DNA from: Acidobacteriota bacterium
GTDB lineage: Bacteria > Acidobacteriota > Vicinamibacteria > Marinacidobacterales > Marinacidobacteraceae
Direction: 5' to 3'
Length of the DNA stretch: 64,000 nucleotides
Assembly: GCA_022820545.1 (NCBI GenBank)
Contig: JAJEFG010000046.1
Span: 56,973-120,972, forward strand
Part shown: piece by piece, positions 51,502-60,456 of the stretch
Numbering within the stretch: position 1 is the first letter of the stretch
How the letters are laid out: the number at the start of each line of letters is the position of its first letter
The notes under the pieces: generated by a model
Database searches by the model: none
What the model saw: only the letters and a program-made list of their open reading frames with translations
Told to the model about the DNA's origin: nothing
Translations under genes and position numbers: made by a program

Positions 51502-52268
51502 GCGGGAACAGACGCCGCAGCCGGCCCCGGATCGGGCTCACCCCCTGGAAGCGCCCGGTCCACACGATCGTGGGAGATCCGGAACAGCTCTTCACGCTCG
51601 CCGAGGAGTACGTGGAGAGCGTGCGCATCGCCGGGGGCATCCCGATCATCCTTCCGCCGGCGCCGCTGAGCGCGGCCCCGGAGGCGGTGGCGGCGATCGA
51701 CGCCCTGGTCCTGACCGGCGGAGGCGACTTCTCGCCCTCCTCCTACACGAGGACCGACGAGGGGCTGAGCGCGGACATCGATCCCCAGGAGGACGCCTGG
51801 GACGTCGCGCTGACGCTGGCGGCCCGCGACGCGAACCTTCCTTTCTTCGGCATCTGCCGGGGCATGCAGGCGCTCAACATCGCACTCGGGGGCACGTTGC
51901 ACCAGGACATCAGCGACCGCGCGAACCACCCGCCCATCCCCGGCGTGCCGGCGGACGCGGTGGCGTTCCGGCACCCGGTGACGATCCAGCCGGAGAGCCG
52001 CCTCGGCCAGATCCTCGGGGTCACCGAGCGAAGCGTGAACAGCATCCACCACCAGGCGGTGGACCGGCTGGGCGAAGGACTGGCGGCGGTGGCGCACGCG
52101 CCGGACGGCACGATCGAAGGCATCGAATACAACGGGTCCTCGCCCCGGGGCCGCTGGGGAGCGCTCGCCGTGCAGTGGCACCCCGAGCGCATGGGGCACG
52201 ACCTGGACCAGCGCATCTTCGACGCCCTGGTCCGGGCGGCGGCCCGGCGAAGCCTGGACGGAGACTGA
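51498..52268 (+). CDS. Gamma-glutamyl-amide hydrolase, PuuD-like class I amidotransferase (C26)
   Basis: 256 aa from the ATG at 51498 (ATGA overlap). Class I glutamine amidotransferase triad: Cys in FFGICRGMQALN, His and Glu in VQWHPER. RIGLTPWKR at the start and LVLTGGGDFSPSSY are typical for PuuD and gamma-glutamyl-GABA hydrolases. It removes the glutamyl group from gamma-glutamylated amines or acids. It complements the PuuA-like ligase at 22949-24229, although the two are in different operons. Confidence 0.82.
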   Translation: MSGNRRRSRPRIGLTPWKRPVHTIVGDPEQLFTLAEEYVESVRIAGGIPIILPPAPLSAAPEAVAAIDALVLTGGGDFSPSSYTRTDEGLSADIDPQEDAWDVALTLAARDANLPFFGICRGMQALNIALGGTLHQDISDRANHPPIPGVPADAVAFRHPVTIQPESRLGQILGVTERSVNSIHHQAVDRLGEGLAAVAHAPDGTIEGIEYNGSSPRGRWGALAVQWHPERMGHDLDQRIFDALVRAAARRSLDGD

Positions 52269-52296
52269 AGCGAAGGCTTGTGAGGAGGCGTCAGTT

Positions 52297-52653
52297 ATGG
52301 GACCCGGACAAGAGAACGGAACACGCCGCTGGCTGCAGAAGGTGAAATCCATCGCGCGCAGGCAGCCAAACAAGCCGGCCCGACCCCAACCCAGTAAGGC
52401 GAGTCCGGAAGCCGCAACCGAGACACAGGAGTTCGCATCGAGTCCGCTTCCGTCCCCAGAAACACTGCGGGCCTATGACGAAGTGGTGTCCGGGACGGCG
52501 CGAAGGATCGTTGACCAAGTCGAATCCGACCACGAGGCGAAGAACAAGAGTCGAGTGATGCGGTCGGCCGCGAAGCTGTTGGCCGCAGGCGCTTCGGCGG
52601 TCGCGGCCCTTGCCAGCTTGGCGGCGGTGATGGCCTCACGCGGCCGGAGGTGA
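52297..52653 (+). CDS. DUF2335 family small membrane protein
   Basis: 118 aa behind GAGGAGG. A basic, Pro-rich first 50 residues are followed by the DUF2335 core LPSPETLRAYDEVVSGTARRIVDQVESDHEAK and one hydrophobic stretch (LLAAGASAVAALASLAAVMA). Other DUF2335 proteins have a longer membrane part with two helices, so this copy may be shortened. Function unknown. Codon use is less GC-biased than neighbours, and the gene stands next to a toxin-antitoxin module, as in a small accessory patch. Confidence 0.65.
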   Translation: MGPGQENGTRRWLQKVKSIARRQPNKPARPQPSKASPEAATETQEFASSPLPSPETLRAYDEVVSGTARRIVDQVESDHEAKNKSRVMRSAAKLLAAGASAVAALASLAAVMASRGRR

Positions 52654-52703
52654 TCTGGGGACGCCTCGGCACACTTCAGATCACGCCGGGGCCACGGTGA
52701 CAA

Positions 52704-52740
52704 TTGACATCACTGCGGCTTAGTCATACCCTTGACTAAG
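52704..52740 (+). promoter_or_regulatory. Promoter with overlapping operator of the Phd/PIN module
   Basis: A perfect -35 TTGACA (52704-52709) is followed after 17 bp by a weak -10 TACCCT (52727-52732). The inverted repeat CTTAGTCA-6 bp-TGACTAAG (52719-52740) covers the -10, as expected for autorepression by a Phd antitoxin. Confidence 0.65.
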
Positions 52741-52762
52741 TCTTATGGACGGAGATTCCTTA

Positions 52763-52993
52763 GTGAGTACGGTGAATGTGCACGAGGCCAAGACCCATCT
52801 CTCACGCCTCCTGGCTCAGGTCGAAGCGGGAGAGGAAGTTGTGATCGCCCGCAACGGCGCGCCAGTGGCCCGTCTGGTTCCCTGTGAGAAGAGAGGGAAG
52901 CGGGAGTTCGGAGCCTTGAAGGGACGCATGGTGGTACCGGACAGCTTCTTCGAGCCCCTCCCGGAATCCGAACTCGAAGCCTGGGAGAGGTAG
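52763..52993 (+). CDS. Phd/YefM-type antitoxin
   Basis: 76 aa from GTG 52763, chosen because GGAG precedes it and Phd proteins begin STVNVHEAKTHLSRLL; the track ATG at 52745 adds six residues. VHEAKTHLSRLLAQVEAGEEVVIARNGAPVARLVP is the DNA-binding Phd domain. The C-terminal FGALKGRMVVPDSFFEPLPESELEAWE is the usual toxin-binding tail. It should repress its own promoter through the inverted repeat at 52719-52740 and neutralise the PIN toxin that starts 3 bp downstream. Confidence 0.88.
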   Translation: MSTVNVHEAKTHLSRLLAQVEAGEEVVIARNGAPVARLVPCEKRGKREFGALKGRMVVPDSFFEPLPESELEAWER

Positions 52994-52996
52994 CCG

Positions 52997-53383
52997 GTGC
53001 GGCTGCTTCTCGATACCCACACGTTCCTGTGGTGGTTGAGCGGCAGCGAACGATTGTCCGTGCGAGCCCGCGACGCGATTGGCGATGACGTGAATGAGGT
53101 CCTGGTCAGCGCCGCGTCAGCATGGGAGATCACGACGAAGCACCGGCTCGGCAAACTCGTGGGGGGCGAACTGATCGCACAAGACGTTTCGTCCGGGATT
53201 GGGGGACAGGGTTTCACGGAACTGGGGATCACCGTCCACGACGCGAGTCGGGCGGGTGCTCTATCGGGGCCCCTTCGTGATCCGTTCGACCGGATGCTGA
53301 TCGCCCAGGCCCTCATCCACGATCTTGTTCTCGTTTCGAACGAGAGAGTGTTCGACCGGTACGGCGCGCGCCGGCTCTGGTGA
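52997..53383 (+). CDS. PIN-domain ribonuclease toxin (VapC family)
   Basis: 128 aa from GTG 52997. PIN acidic residues: Asp in LLLDTHTFLWW, Glu in SAASAWEITTKHRLGKL, Asp in LRDPFDRMLIAQAL and VSNERVFDRYG. This is the common VapC subfamily paired with Phd antitoxins. It is expected to cleave RNA when the antitoxin is lost. Predicted to be active since all acidic positions are present. A strong hairpin lies shortly after the stop. Confidence 0.9.
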   Translation: MRLLLDTHTFLWWLSGSERLSVRARDAIGDDVNEVLVSAASAWEITTKHRLGKLVGGELIAQDVSSGIGGQGFTELGITVHDASRAGALSGPLRDPFDRMLIAQALIHDLVLVSNERVFDRYGARRLW

Positions 53384-53417
53384 CGGTTGCTATGGCGCAT
53401 AGCGTTGCCTGATAACG

Positions 53418-53463
53418 GAAACCGCCACTTTCGCTCATCATGATGATGTAAAGCGGCGGTTTC
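53418..53463 (+). terminator. Long stem-loop after the Phd/PIN module
   Basis: GAAACCGCC and GGCGGTTTC form a 9-bp perfect stem that extends by CTTT/AAAG after one mismatch. The loop contains the perfect palindrome TCATCATGATGA. It may terminate the toxin operon; the absence of a clear T-tract leaves room for another role such as a mobile-element end. Confidence 0.45.
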
Positions 53464-53535
53464 GACTGTCAGAGCCGACTCGTTGCGAACGGCTTGCCGG
53501 CCGCAGGGCCGCAGGCTAACCTGCCGGGCAGCATC

Positions 53536-53680
53536 CAGAGGGGGCAACGCACTCGCGTACCCCCGCCAACCTGCCCGGTCCGGGCAAGGTGGCGCCCGAT
53601 CACGGGGATGTGGCCGCCAGGCAACCAAGCGGACCCACGGGGCTTCGGCCCTCCTCGGATGTGATCCGAGGAGAGACGCC
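53536..53680 (+). ncRNA. Highly structured 5' leader of the 109-aa gene (candidate cis-regulatory RNA)
   Basis: Five hairpins follow each other: 53540-53564 (GGGGG/CCCCC outside ACGC/GCGT), 53564-53594 (TGCCCGG-T-CCGGGCA inside CGCCA/TGGCG), 53610-53638 (GTGGCCGC with GCGG and CCAC), 53640-53651 (GGGC-TTCG-GCCC, a stable tetraloop) and 53653-53671 (CCTCGGAT-GTG-ATCCGAGG). The 3' arm of the last contains the gene's Shine-Dalgarno GAGGAG. No known riboswitch was recognised by eye. Confidence 0.45.
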
Positions 53681-54010
53681 ATGCCCCATCAACAAGCACT
53701 TGTCACCGCGGCCCGGAGCGGCCCGAGTCGGCTCGAAGACAGTCGGCCGCGCGAGTTGGCGGACGCCGTTTCCGCCGCGTCGCTGAGCTTCGTCGCCTGC
53801 GGCGCCGCGGTCGCGGACCTTGGAGAACTGCTCCGGGAGTTGCGCCTGGCCCTGCAGGTTTCCGCGCCGCGGGACCCAAATCCGGAGGCGGACCGGGCGG
53901 CAGCCCTGCTCGCGTTCCGTCTGCAGGCGGTCCGTGGCGTGCTCGACGAGGGCGCCGCCGCCATCAACTCCCTCCTCGAAGATTGCGGGACGGGGGACGA
54001 GCGGGAATGA
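53681..54010 (+). CDS. Hypothetical helical protein (109 aa) behind structured leader
   Basis: Starts at the ATG at 53681 behind GAGGAGAG; the track start at 53483 would run through the leader hairpins. The protein is Ala/Leu/Glu-rich and probably all-helical (ELADAVSAASLSFVACGAAVADLGELLRELRLAL, then LLAFRLQAVRGVLDEGAAAINSLLED). There is no signal peptide or membrane helix of normal length. I do not recognise a family. It might be a small regulatory or four-helix protein. Coding is supported by the ribosome site and the leader, not by homology. Confidence 0.5.
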   Translation: MPHQQALVTAARSGPSRLEDSRPRELADAVSAASLSFVACGAAVADLGELLRELRLALQVSAPRDPNPEADRAAALLAFRLQAVRGVLDEGAAAINSLLEDCGTGDERE

Positions 54011-54068
54011 ATGGGGTCCGTGCGATCCGGATGAACGAGGTCGCGGGGATCGCGGAGTCGCGACCCGC

Positions 54069-54115
54069 GCGGCGCGGAGCGCCGCGGTGCCGGTCTGGAG
54101 ACCGGCGTTCCAAGC
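54069..54115 (+). repeat. Two-hairpin interspersed repeat, type 2, copy J
   Basis: Left hairpin GCGGCGC-GGA-GCGCCGC, core GCCGGTC-TGGA-GACCGGC, tail GTTCCAAGC. It is followed in the same direction by type 1 copy K after 37 bp. Confidence 0.85.
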
Positions 54116-54152
54116 CGCGGGCGCCATGTGAGCGATCGGCTCTACGTGCTCT

Positions 54153-54195
54153 GCGGCCCTGGCGGGCCGCGATGCCGGCCCGAGGCCGGCGCTCC
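54153..54195 (+). repeat. Two-hairpin interspersed repeat, type 1, copy K
   Basis: Left hairpin GCGGCCC-TGGC-GGGCCGC, core GCCGGCC-CGA-GGCCGGC, tail GCTCC. It ends a few bases before the stop codon of sufT, at the 3' end of the suf operon. Confidence 0.85.
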
Positions 54196-54200
54196 CTCCC

Positions 54201-54539
54201 CTAGAGGAAGCCCAGTTTGAGCTTGGCGGCTTCGGACATGCGGTCCGGGTTCCAGGGCGGATCCCAGACGAGGTCCACGCGCACGTTCGAGACGCCGTCG
54301 AGGCGGCTGATCTTCGCCTCCACCTCGGGAGGCAGGGTGCCCGCGACCGGACAGGCCGGCGAGGTGAGGGTCATGTCCACCGCCACCTTGCCCCCGTCCT
54401 CGACGTCGATCTTGTAGATGAGGCCGAGTTCGTAGATGTCCACCGGGATCTCGGGGTCGTAGCAGGTCTTCAGGACGTCCACGACCCCCTCCCGGAGTTT
54501 GTCGCGGAGCTCGTTCCCGTTTGCGGCTTCTTCGGTCAT
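54201..54539 (-). CDS. sufT: SufT/MIP18-family (DUF59) Fe-S maturation protein
   Basis: 112 aa. DUF59 core: LKTCYDPEIPVDIYELGLIYKIDVEDGGKVAVDMTLTSPACPVAGTLPPEVEAKI, with the conserved DPEIPV and the Cys in SPACP. It helps in maturation of Fe-S proteins, working after the Suf scaffold. It is the last gene of the suf operon, 4 bp after sufU. The length matches the single-domain family; no ATPase domain is attached, so it is not ApbC/Mrp. Confidence 0.88.
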   Translation of the reverse strand: MTEEAANGNELRDKLREGVVDVLKTCYDPEIPVDIYELGLIYKIDVEDGGKVAVDMTLTSPACPVAGTLPPEVEAKISRLDGVSNVRVDLVWDPPWNPDRMSEAAKLKLGFL

Positions 54540-54543
54540 GTCT

Positions 54544-54993
54544 TTACTCCGTCTTGACGGTCTCGCCGGTCTGCTCGATGGCCGCCCGCAGCGTGTGCCA
54601 GGCGAGCGTCGCGCACTTCACGCGCGTCGGGTAGTCGCGCACTCCGGCAAACACGGTCAGCTTGCCGAGGGACTCCCCGTCGGGCTCGCTCTCCCCGGCG
54701 ACCATGCCCCGGAAGTTCTCGACGAGCTCGAGCGCCTCCTCCTCGGGGAGTCCGCGCGCGGCCTCGGTCAGCAGCGACGCCGACGCCGTGGAGATCGCGC
54801 AGCCGTCGCCAACGAAGGACGCCTGCCGGACGGCCCCGTCCTCCACCAGCAGGAACAGCCGCAGCCGGTCGCCGCAGAGCGGGTTGAAGCCGTCGGACTG
54901 CCGGTTCGCGGCATCCATGGCGCCGTAGTTCCGGGGCCGGCGGCTGTGATCGAGGATCACCTCCCGGTAGAGATCGCGGAGCGCGTCGTTCAC
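54544..54993 (-). CDS. sufU: SufU-type Fe-S scaffold / sulfur-transfer protein
   Basis: 149 aa from GTG 54993, overlapping the sufS stop by 4 nt. It has the SufU zinc/sulfur-accepting Cys residues: NPLCGDRL, GDGCAISTASASLLTEAA and RVKCATLAWHTL. The insert typical of SufU relative to IscU is visible between the second and third Cys. In Suf systems SufU takes persulfide sulfur from SufS and passes it to SufB. Its position between sufS and sufT supports the call. Confidence 0.9.
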   Translation of the reverse strand: MNDALRDLYREVILDHSRRPRNYGAMDAANRQSDGFNPLCGDRLRLFLLVEDGAVRQASFVGDGCAISTASASLLTEAARGLPEEEALELVENFRGMVAGESEPDGESLGKLTVFAGVRDYPTRVKCATLAWHTLRAAIEQTGETVKTE

Positions 54994-56225
54994 GGGCGGA
55001 AGACCTCGAGCGCGGTGCGGAGTCCGGCGGCCAGCCGGTCCACCTCGGCCTCGGTGTTGTAGAGGCCGAAGGAAGCGCGCGCCGTCGCCGGCACCCCGAA
55101 GCGCTCCATGAGCGGCTGGGTGCAGTGGTGGCCGGTGCGCACCGCGACGCCCTCCTGGTCGAGCACGGTGCCGAGGTCGTGCGGGTGGACACCGTCCACC
55201 ACGAAGGAGACCACCGCGGCCTTGTCCCGCGCCGTTCCCACCACCCGCAGGCCCGGGATCTCGGAGAGGCGCGACTCCGCGTACTCCCGGACCCGCGCCT
55301 CGTGCTCCGCCACCTCGGGGATCCCGAGGCCGTCGAGGTAGTCGGCGGCCGCCGCGAGCCCCGCCGGACCGGCGATGTTGGGCGTGCCCGCCTCGAACTT
55401 CGCGGGTGGCTCGGCGTAGGTGGTGCGCTCGAAGCTGACCGTCCGGATCATCTCGCCGCCGCCCTGGTAGGGAGGGATGGCTTCAAGCAGCCGCTTTTTC
55501 CCCCACAGCACCCCGATGCCCGAGGGGCCGTACATCTTGTGGCCGGAGAGGCAGTAGAAGTCGCACCCGAGCGCCTGCACGTCGAGCTTGAGATGGGGAG
55601 CGGCCTGGGCGCCGTCGAGCACCAGGTACGCCCCGCGTTCCTTCGCCAGCCGGGCGATCTCGTCCACCGGATTCACGGTGCCGAGGGCGTTCGAGACGTG
55701 GACCACCGAGACGATGCGGGTCCGGTCGCTCAGCAGCGCTCGGAAACCGTCCATGTCGAGCTCGCCCCGGTCGGTGACCGGCGCCGCCAGCACCTTCGCG
55801 CCGGTCAGCTCGGCGACCATCTGCCAGGGCACGATGTTCGAGTGGTGCTCCATTCCGGTGAGGAGCACCTCGTCCCCCTCGCGGAGGGCGTAGCGGCCGA
55901 GGGAGGAGGCCACCAGGTTCAGGCCCTCGGTGGTGCCCCGGACGAAGATCACCTCGTCGGCGGACTGCGCCCCGATGAACTTCGCCATCCGCCGCCGCGA
56001 GCGCTCGTAGTGCTCGGTCGCCCGTTCCGAGAGGACGTGGACGCCGCGGTGGATGTTGGCGTAGCCGGTCTCGTAAACGTGGTCCACGGCATCGAGGACC
56101 GCGCGCGGCTTCTGGGAGCTCGCGGCGTTGTCGAGGTAGGCGATCCGCTGGCCGCGGACCTCCTCGGACAGGATGGGGAAGTCGGCGCGGACCTTCTCGA
56201 GGTCGTAGGCGGGCGCGGCGATCAT
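54990..56225 (-). CDS. sufS: Cysteine desulfurase SufS
   Basis: 411 aa. Fold-type I PLP enzyme of group II: YLDNAASSQKPRAVLDAVDHVYE at the start, PLP Lys in LSGHKMYGPSGIGVLWGK, and the persulfide-forming Cys in RTGHHCTQPLMERFG. It removes sulfur from L-cysteine for cluster assembly and hands it to SufU. It overlaps sufD by 4 nt (ATGA) and sufU by 4 nt, so the operon is tightly coupled. Confidence 0.93.
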   Translation of the reverse strand: MIAAPAYDLEKVRADFPILSEEVRGQRIAYLDNAASSQKPRAVLDAVDHVYETGYANIHRGVHVLSERATEHYERSRRRMAKFIGAQSADEVIFVRGTTEGLNLVASSLGRYALREGDEVLLTGMEHHSNIVPWQMVAELTGAKVLAAPVTDRGELDMDGFRALLSDRTRIVSVVHVSNALGTVNPVDEIARLAKERGAYLVLDGAQAAPHLKLDVQALGCDFYCLSGHKMYGPSGIGVLWGKKRLLEAIPPYQGGGEMIRTVSFERTTYAEPPAKFEAGTPNIAGPAGLAAAADYLDGLGIPEVAEHEARVREYAESRLSEIPGLRVVGTARDKAAVVSFVVDGVHPHDLGTVLDQEGVAVRTGHHCTQPLMERFGVPATARASFGLYNTEAEVDRLAAGLRTALEVFRP

Positions 56226-57499
56226 GCGGCGAAACTCTCGCTCTCGCGGACGCGCTGCAGGCCGGCAGCGGCCAGGGCGCGCACCGCCTCGACCGGGATC
56301 TTCTCGACCACCTCGCCGGCGAACCCGCGAACCAGGATCTCGTGGGAGTCCATGCGGCCGAGTCCGCGCGAGCGCAGGTAGAAGAGGGCGTCCTCATCCA
56401 GCTTTCCGATCGCCGCGCCGTGCGCGCACTTCACGTCGTCGGCGTTGATCTCGAGGCGGGGCCGGGTGTGGACCTGCGCCTTCCGCGAAAGCAGCAGGTT
56501 GCGGTTCGCCTGGCTCGCGTCGGTGCCGATCGCCCCGGGCGCCACCACCACCTTGCCGTCGAAAACGGCGCTCGCTTCGTCGGACAGCACGTTCTTGAAG
56601 AGCTGGCGGCTGGTGGTGTGCCGGGCGGCGTGGATGGCGAGGGTGTGCTGGTCGGCCTTGGCCTGTTCGACACCCAGGAAGAGGCCGTCGAGTTCGACCT
56701 CCGCGCCTTCGGCGTTCAGGATCGCGGCGGTGTCGGTGCGCGATTTCCCGCCGGTGAGCGAGAGCACGGTCGAATGGACCCGGGCGTTCCGCTCCAGCCG
56801 GAAGGTGACCCGGCCGGTGTGGGCGACGTTCCCGGTTTCGAGTTCGACCCGGATGTAGCGCAGTTCGGCGTGCTCGCCGACGCGGCAGAGGGTGCTCGGG
56901 TTCGTCCAGCCGGGAGTCGCGGAATCCCCGTCGTGGACCTCGATCACGGTGAGGCGAGAGTGCGCCGCCAGTTCGATCAGCGACCGCGGGTGACGCATCG
57001 CGGGTTCGCCGGCGTCGCCCCGGAGCGAATAGAGCAGCACCGGTCCGGCTTCCACGCCGCCTTCGAGCCGGACCCGGAAACCCCCGTCGAAGAAACCGGC
57101 GTTCAGCGTTTCGAGGGGATGGCGAACAGACGCAGTCATGCCCACTCCCAGTTCGTCCAGGGCGGCGAGGCGATGCGCGTCCCCGAGTTGCGCGGCGCCG
57201 ATGGCGAGTCCGCCTTCCCAGGTATCGGCCGTCAGGGGAACGCCGCCCGAGAGCAGGACCCGGCGCTCGAAGTCCCCGGTCCACCCGGGGGGCTGGCCGG
57301 CGTGCTCCGGATCGAGGCGGCGCCAGGCGGTCCGCTTCAGTCCGTCGAGATCCGAGTGGCGCCAGTCCTCGAGCGCGGCGGTGGGGAACCCGCCGGCGGC
57401 GAAGAACTGACGGACCGCGGCGTTCCGGCGATCGGTGTCCTCCGGCGGAACCTGATCGAGGTAGTGCGCCTCGACGGTGGCCGTGGCCGCTCCGACCAT
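56222..57499 (-). CDS. sufD: Fe-S assembly protein SufD
   Basis: 425 aa from the ATG at 57499, 4 bp after sufC; the track start at 57565 lies in sufC. A diverged N-terminal part precedes a right-handed beta-helix with SufD landmarks: FKNVLSDEASAVFDGKVVVAPGAIGTDASQANRNLLLSRKAQVHTRPRLEINADDVKCAHGAAIGKLDEDALFYLRSRG. It forms the SufBC2D scaffold complex with SufB and SufC. The KCAHGA segment holds the conserved Cys-x-His. Confidence 0.92.
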   Translation of the reverse strand: MVGAATATVEAHYLDQVPPEDTDRRNAAVRQFFAAGGFPTAALEDWRHSDLDGLKRTAWRRLDPEHAGQPPGWTGDFERRVLLSGGVPLTADTWEGGLAIGAAQLGDAHRLAALDELGVGMTASVRHPLETLNAGFFDGGFRVRLEGGVEAGPVLLYSLRGDAGEPAMRHPRSLIELAAHSRLTVIEVHDGDSATPGWTNPSTLCRVGEHAELRYIRVELETGNVAHTGRVTFRLERNARVHSTVLSLTGGKSRTDTAAILNAEGAEVELDGLFLGVEQAKADQHTLAIHAARHTTSRQLFKNVLSDEASAVFDGKVVVAPGAIGTDASQANRNLLLSRKAQVHTRPRLEINADDVKCAHGAAIGKLDEDALFYLRSRGLGRMDSHEILVRGFAGEVVEKIPVEAVRALAAAGLQRVRESESFAA

Positions 57500-57503
57500 G
57501 TCC

Positions 57504-58258
57504 TCAGGCCGGAGTGGCCGCCGCCTTCCCGTAGCCCTCGGCTTCGAGACGGAGGGCGAGGCCACTGCCGCCCGACTCCACGATCCGGCCCTCCTGGAGG
57601 ACGTGCACCCGGTCGGGGACGATGTGGTTCAGGAGGCGCTGGTAGTGGGTGATCACCAGGAAGGACCGCTCGGGCGAGCGCATCCGGTTCACGCCCTCGG
57701 CGACGATCCGGAGGGCGTCGATGTCGAGCCCGGAGTCGGTCTCGTCGAGGACCGCGAGGGTGGGCTCGAGGACCGTCATCTGGAGGATCTCGTTGCGCTT
57801 CTTCTCCCCGCCCGAGAAGCCTTCGTTCACCGGCCGCTTGATGAGGTCCTCGTCGAAGTCGAGCAGTTTCACCCGGTCGCGCATCAGGCTCAGGAAGTCC
57901 ACGGCGTCGAGTTCGGGCTGGCCGCGGTGCTTTCGGATCTCGTTCACCGCCGCCTTCAGGAAGTAGGTGTTGTTCACCCCGGGGATCTCGACCGGGTACT
58001 GGAAGGCGAGGAAGACGCCCTTGCGGGCCCGCTCCTCGGGCTCGAGTTCCGACACGTCCTCGCCCGCGTAACGGATGATCCCCTTGGTGATCTCGTAGCC
58101 CTCGCGGCCCGCGATCACGTGCGCCAGGGTGCTCTTCCCCGAGCCGTTCGGCCCCATCACCGCGTGGGTTTCGCCCAGCGGGACCTCGAGGTCGAGGCCG
58201 CGCAGGATCTCGCGGCCCTCGACCTCGACGTGCAGGCCGCAGATTTCGAGGAGGGGCG

Positions 58259-58262
<4 letters not shown>
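57504..58262 (-). CDS. sufC: Fe-S assembly ATPase SufC
   Basis: 252 aa from the ATG at 58262, overlapping sufB by 4 nt; the track's longer ORF is a shadow of sufB. ABC ATPase motifs: Walker [11 protein letters not shown]-loop [10 protein letters not shown], signature [14 protein letters not shown] and Walker [14 protein letters not shown]-loop THYQRLL. It is a soluble ABC protein that drives the conformational change of the SufBCD scaffold, not transport. Confidence 0.94.
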
Positions 58263-59725
<1,463 letters not shown>

Positions 59726-59727
59726 GG

Positions 59728-60183
59728 CTACTGGAGGACCGGCAGTTCGGGGCCGCTGGCGCGCGGCCCGGGAAAATCGGCGTCGGCGATGATCTGCGCC
59801 AGGGTCAGATCGGCAAGGGTGGCGAGGACCCGTTCGTGGACGCGGGTGAGCGGCGTGCGCACCGAGCAGGTCGAGGTGAGGTTGCAGTTGCCGTCCTCGA
59901 GCATGCACTCGACGAGGGCGAGCGGCCCCTCCACCGACTCGATCACGTCGGTGATCGGGATCTCCTCGGGCGGGCGGGCGAGGCGGTAGCCGCCGCGGAT
60001 GCCCTGCCGGGTCTCCACGATCCCGCTCTTCTTGAGCCCCTGGAGCACCTTGGCGGCGAGCTCGGGAGGCAGTTTGTGGCTTTCAGCGACCCGCCGGGCG
60101 CTCACGGTCCGGCCTTCGGGCAGGAGGGCGAGATCGGCCAGCGCCATGAGGGCGTAGTCGGTGCTCTTGGAGAGTCGGATCAT
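59728..60183 (-). CDS. Rrf2/IscR-family regulator of the suf operon
   Basis: 151 aa. The winged helix ([55 protein letters not shown]) is followed by a three-Cys cluster motif C-x6-C-x5-C in [18 protein letters not shown], close to the IscR [2Fe-2S] ligand pattern. It is first in the operon and probably senses Fe-S status. It likely binds the IscR-type-1-like box about 90 bp upstream. A SufR assignment is less likely because SufR has a different Cys pattern and length. Confidence 0.88.
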   Translation of the reverse strand: MIRLSKSTDYALMALADLALLPEGRTVSARRVAESHKLPPELAAKVLQGLKKSGIVETRQGIRGGYRLARPPEEIPITDVIESVEGPLALVECMLEDGNCNLTSTCSVRTPLTRVHERVLATLADLTLAQIIADADFPGPRASGPELPVLQ

Positions 60184-60271
60184 GGTGAGGGTTCGTCGGA
60201 CAGGCTCCGGGGAGTTCGCTCCGCTCGGCGCGCAGCGATGAACGGGACCGTGCGGTCCGTCAGGGCAACCT

Positions 60272-60296
60272 AAATCCGACTAATTCGGTCGCATAT
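60272..60296. promoter_or_regulatory. IscR type-1-like box upstream of the suf operon
   Basis: A 25-bp partial palindrome centred on GACTAATTCGGTC matches, from memory, about 20 of 25 positions of the E. coli IscR type 1 consensus (ATA-SYY-GACT-R-WWW-Y-AGTC...). It sits in the only AT-rich patch between the Rrf2 gene and repeat L. A clear -10/-35 pair could not be placed with confidence. Confidence 0.6.
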
Positions 60297-60392
60297 TTTA
60301 GCACGGCGCCGCCGATCCGAGAAGGGGTGAAATGCGGGGGGTGCGACGTTGGTCAGGGACCGCCGGCCTCGGGCTGCCGTGCTGGCACGCCG

Positions 60393-60440
60393 GCTTGGAA
60401 CGCCGGTCTCAAGACCGGCACCGCGGCCCTCCGGGCCGCG
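60393..60440 (-). repeat. Two-hairpin interspersed repeat, type 2, copy L
   Basis: On the minus strand: left hairpin GCGGCCC-GGA-GGGCCGC, core GCCGGTC-TTGA-GACCGGC, tail GTTCCAAGC. It lies between the suf operon and the lipoprotein gene. Confidence 0.85.
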
Positions 60441-60456
60441 TCGGAGCTCTCCGCCC

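Noticed and set aside
53418-53671. Integron attC-like site
   Set aside because: The hairpins lack the conserved GTTRRRY/RYYYAAC ends and no integrase is nearby.
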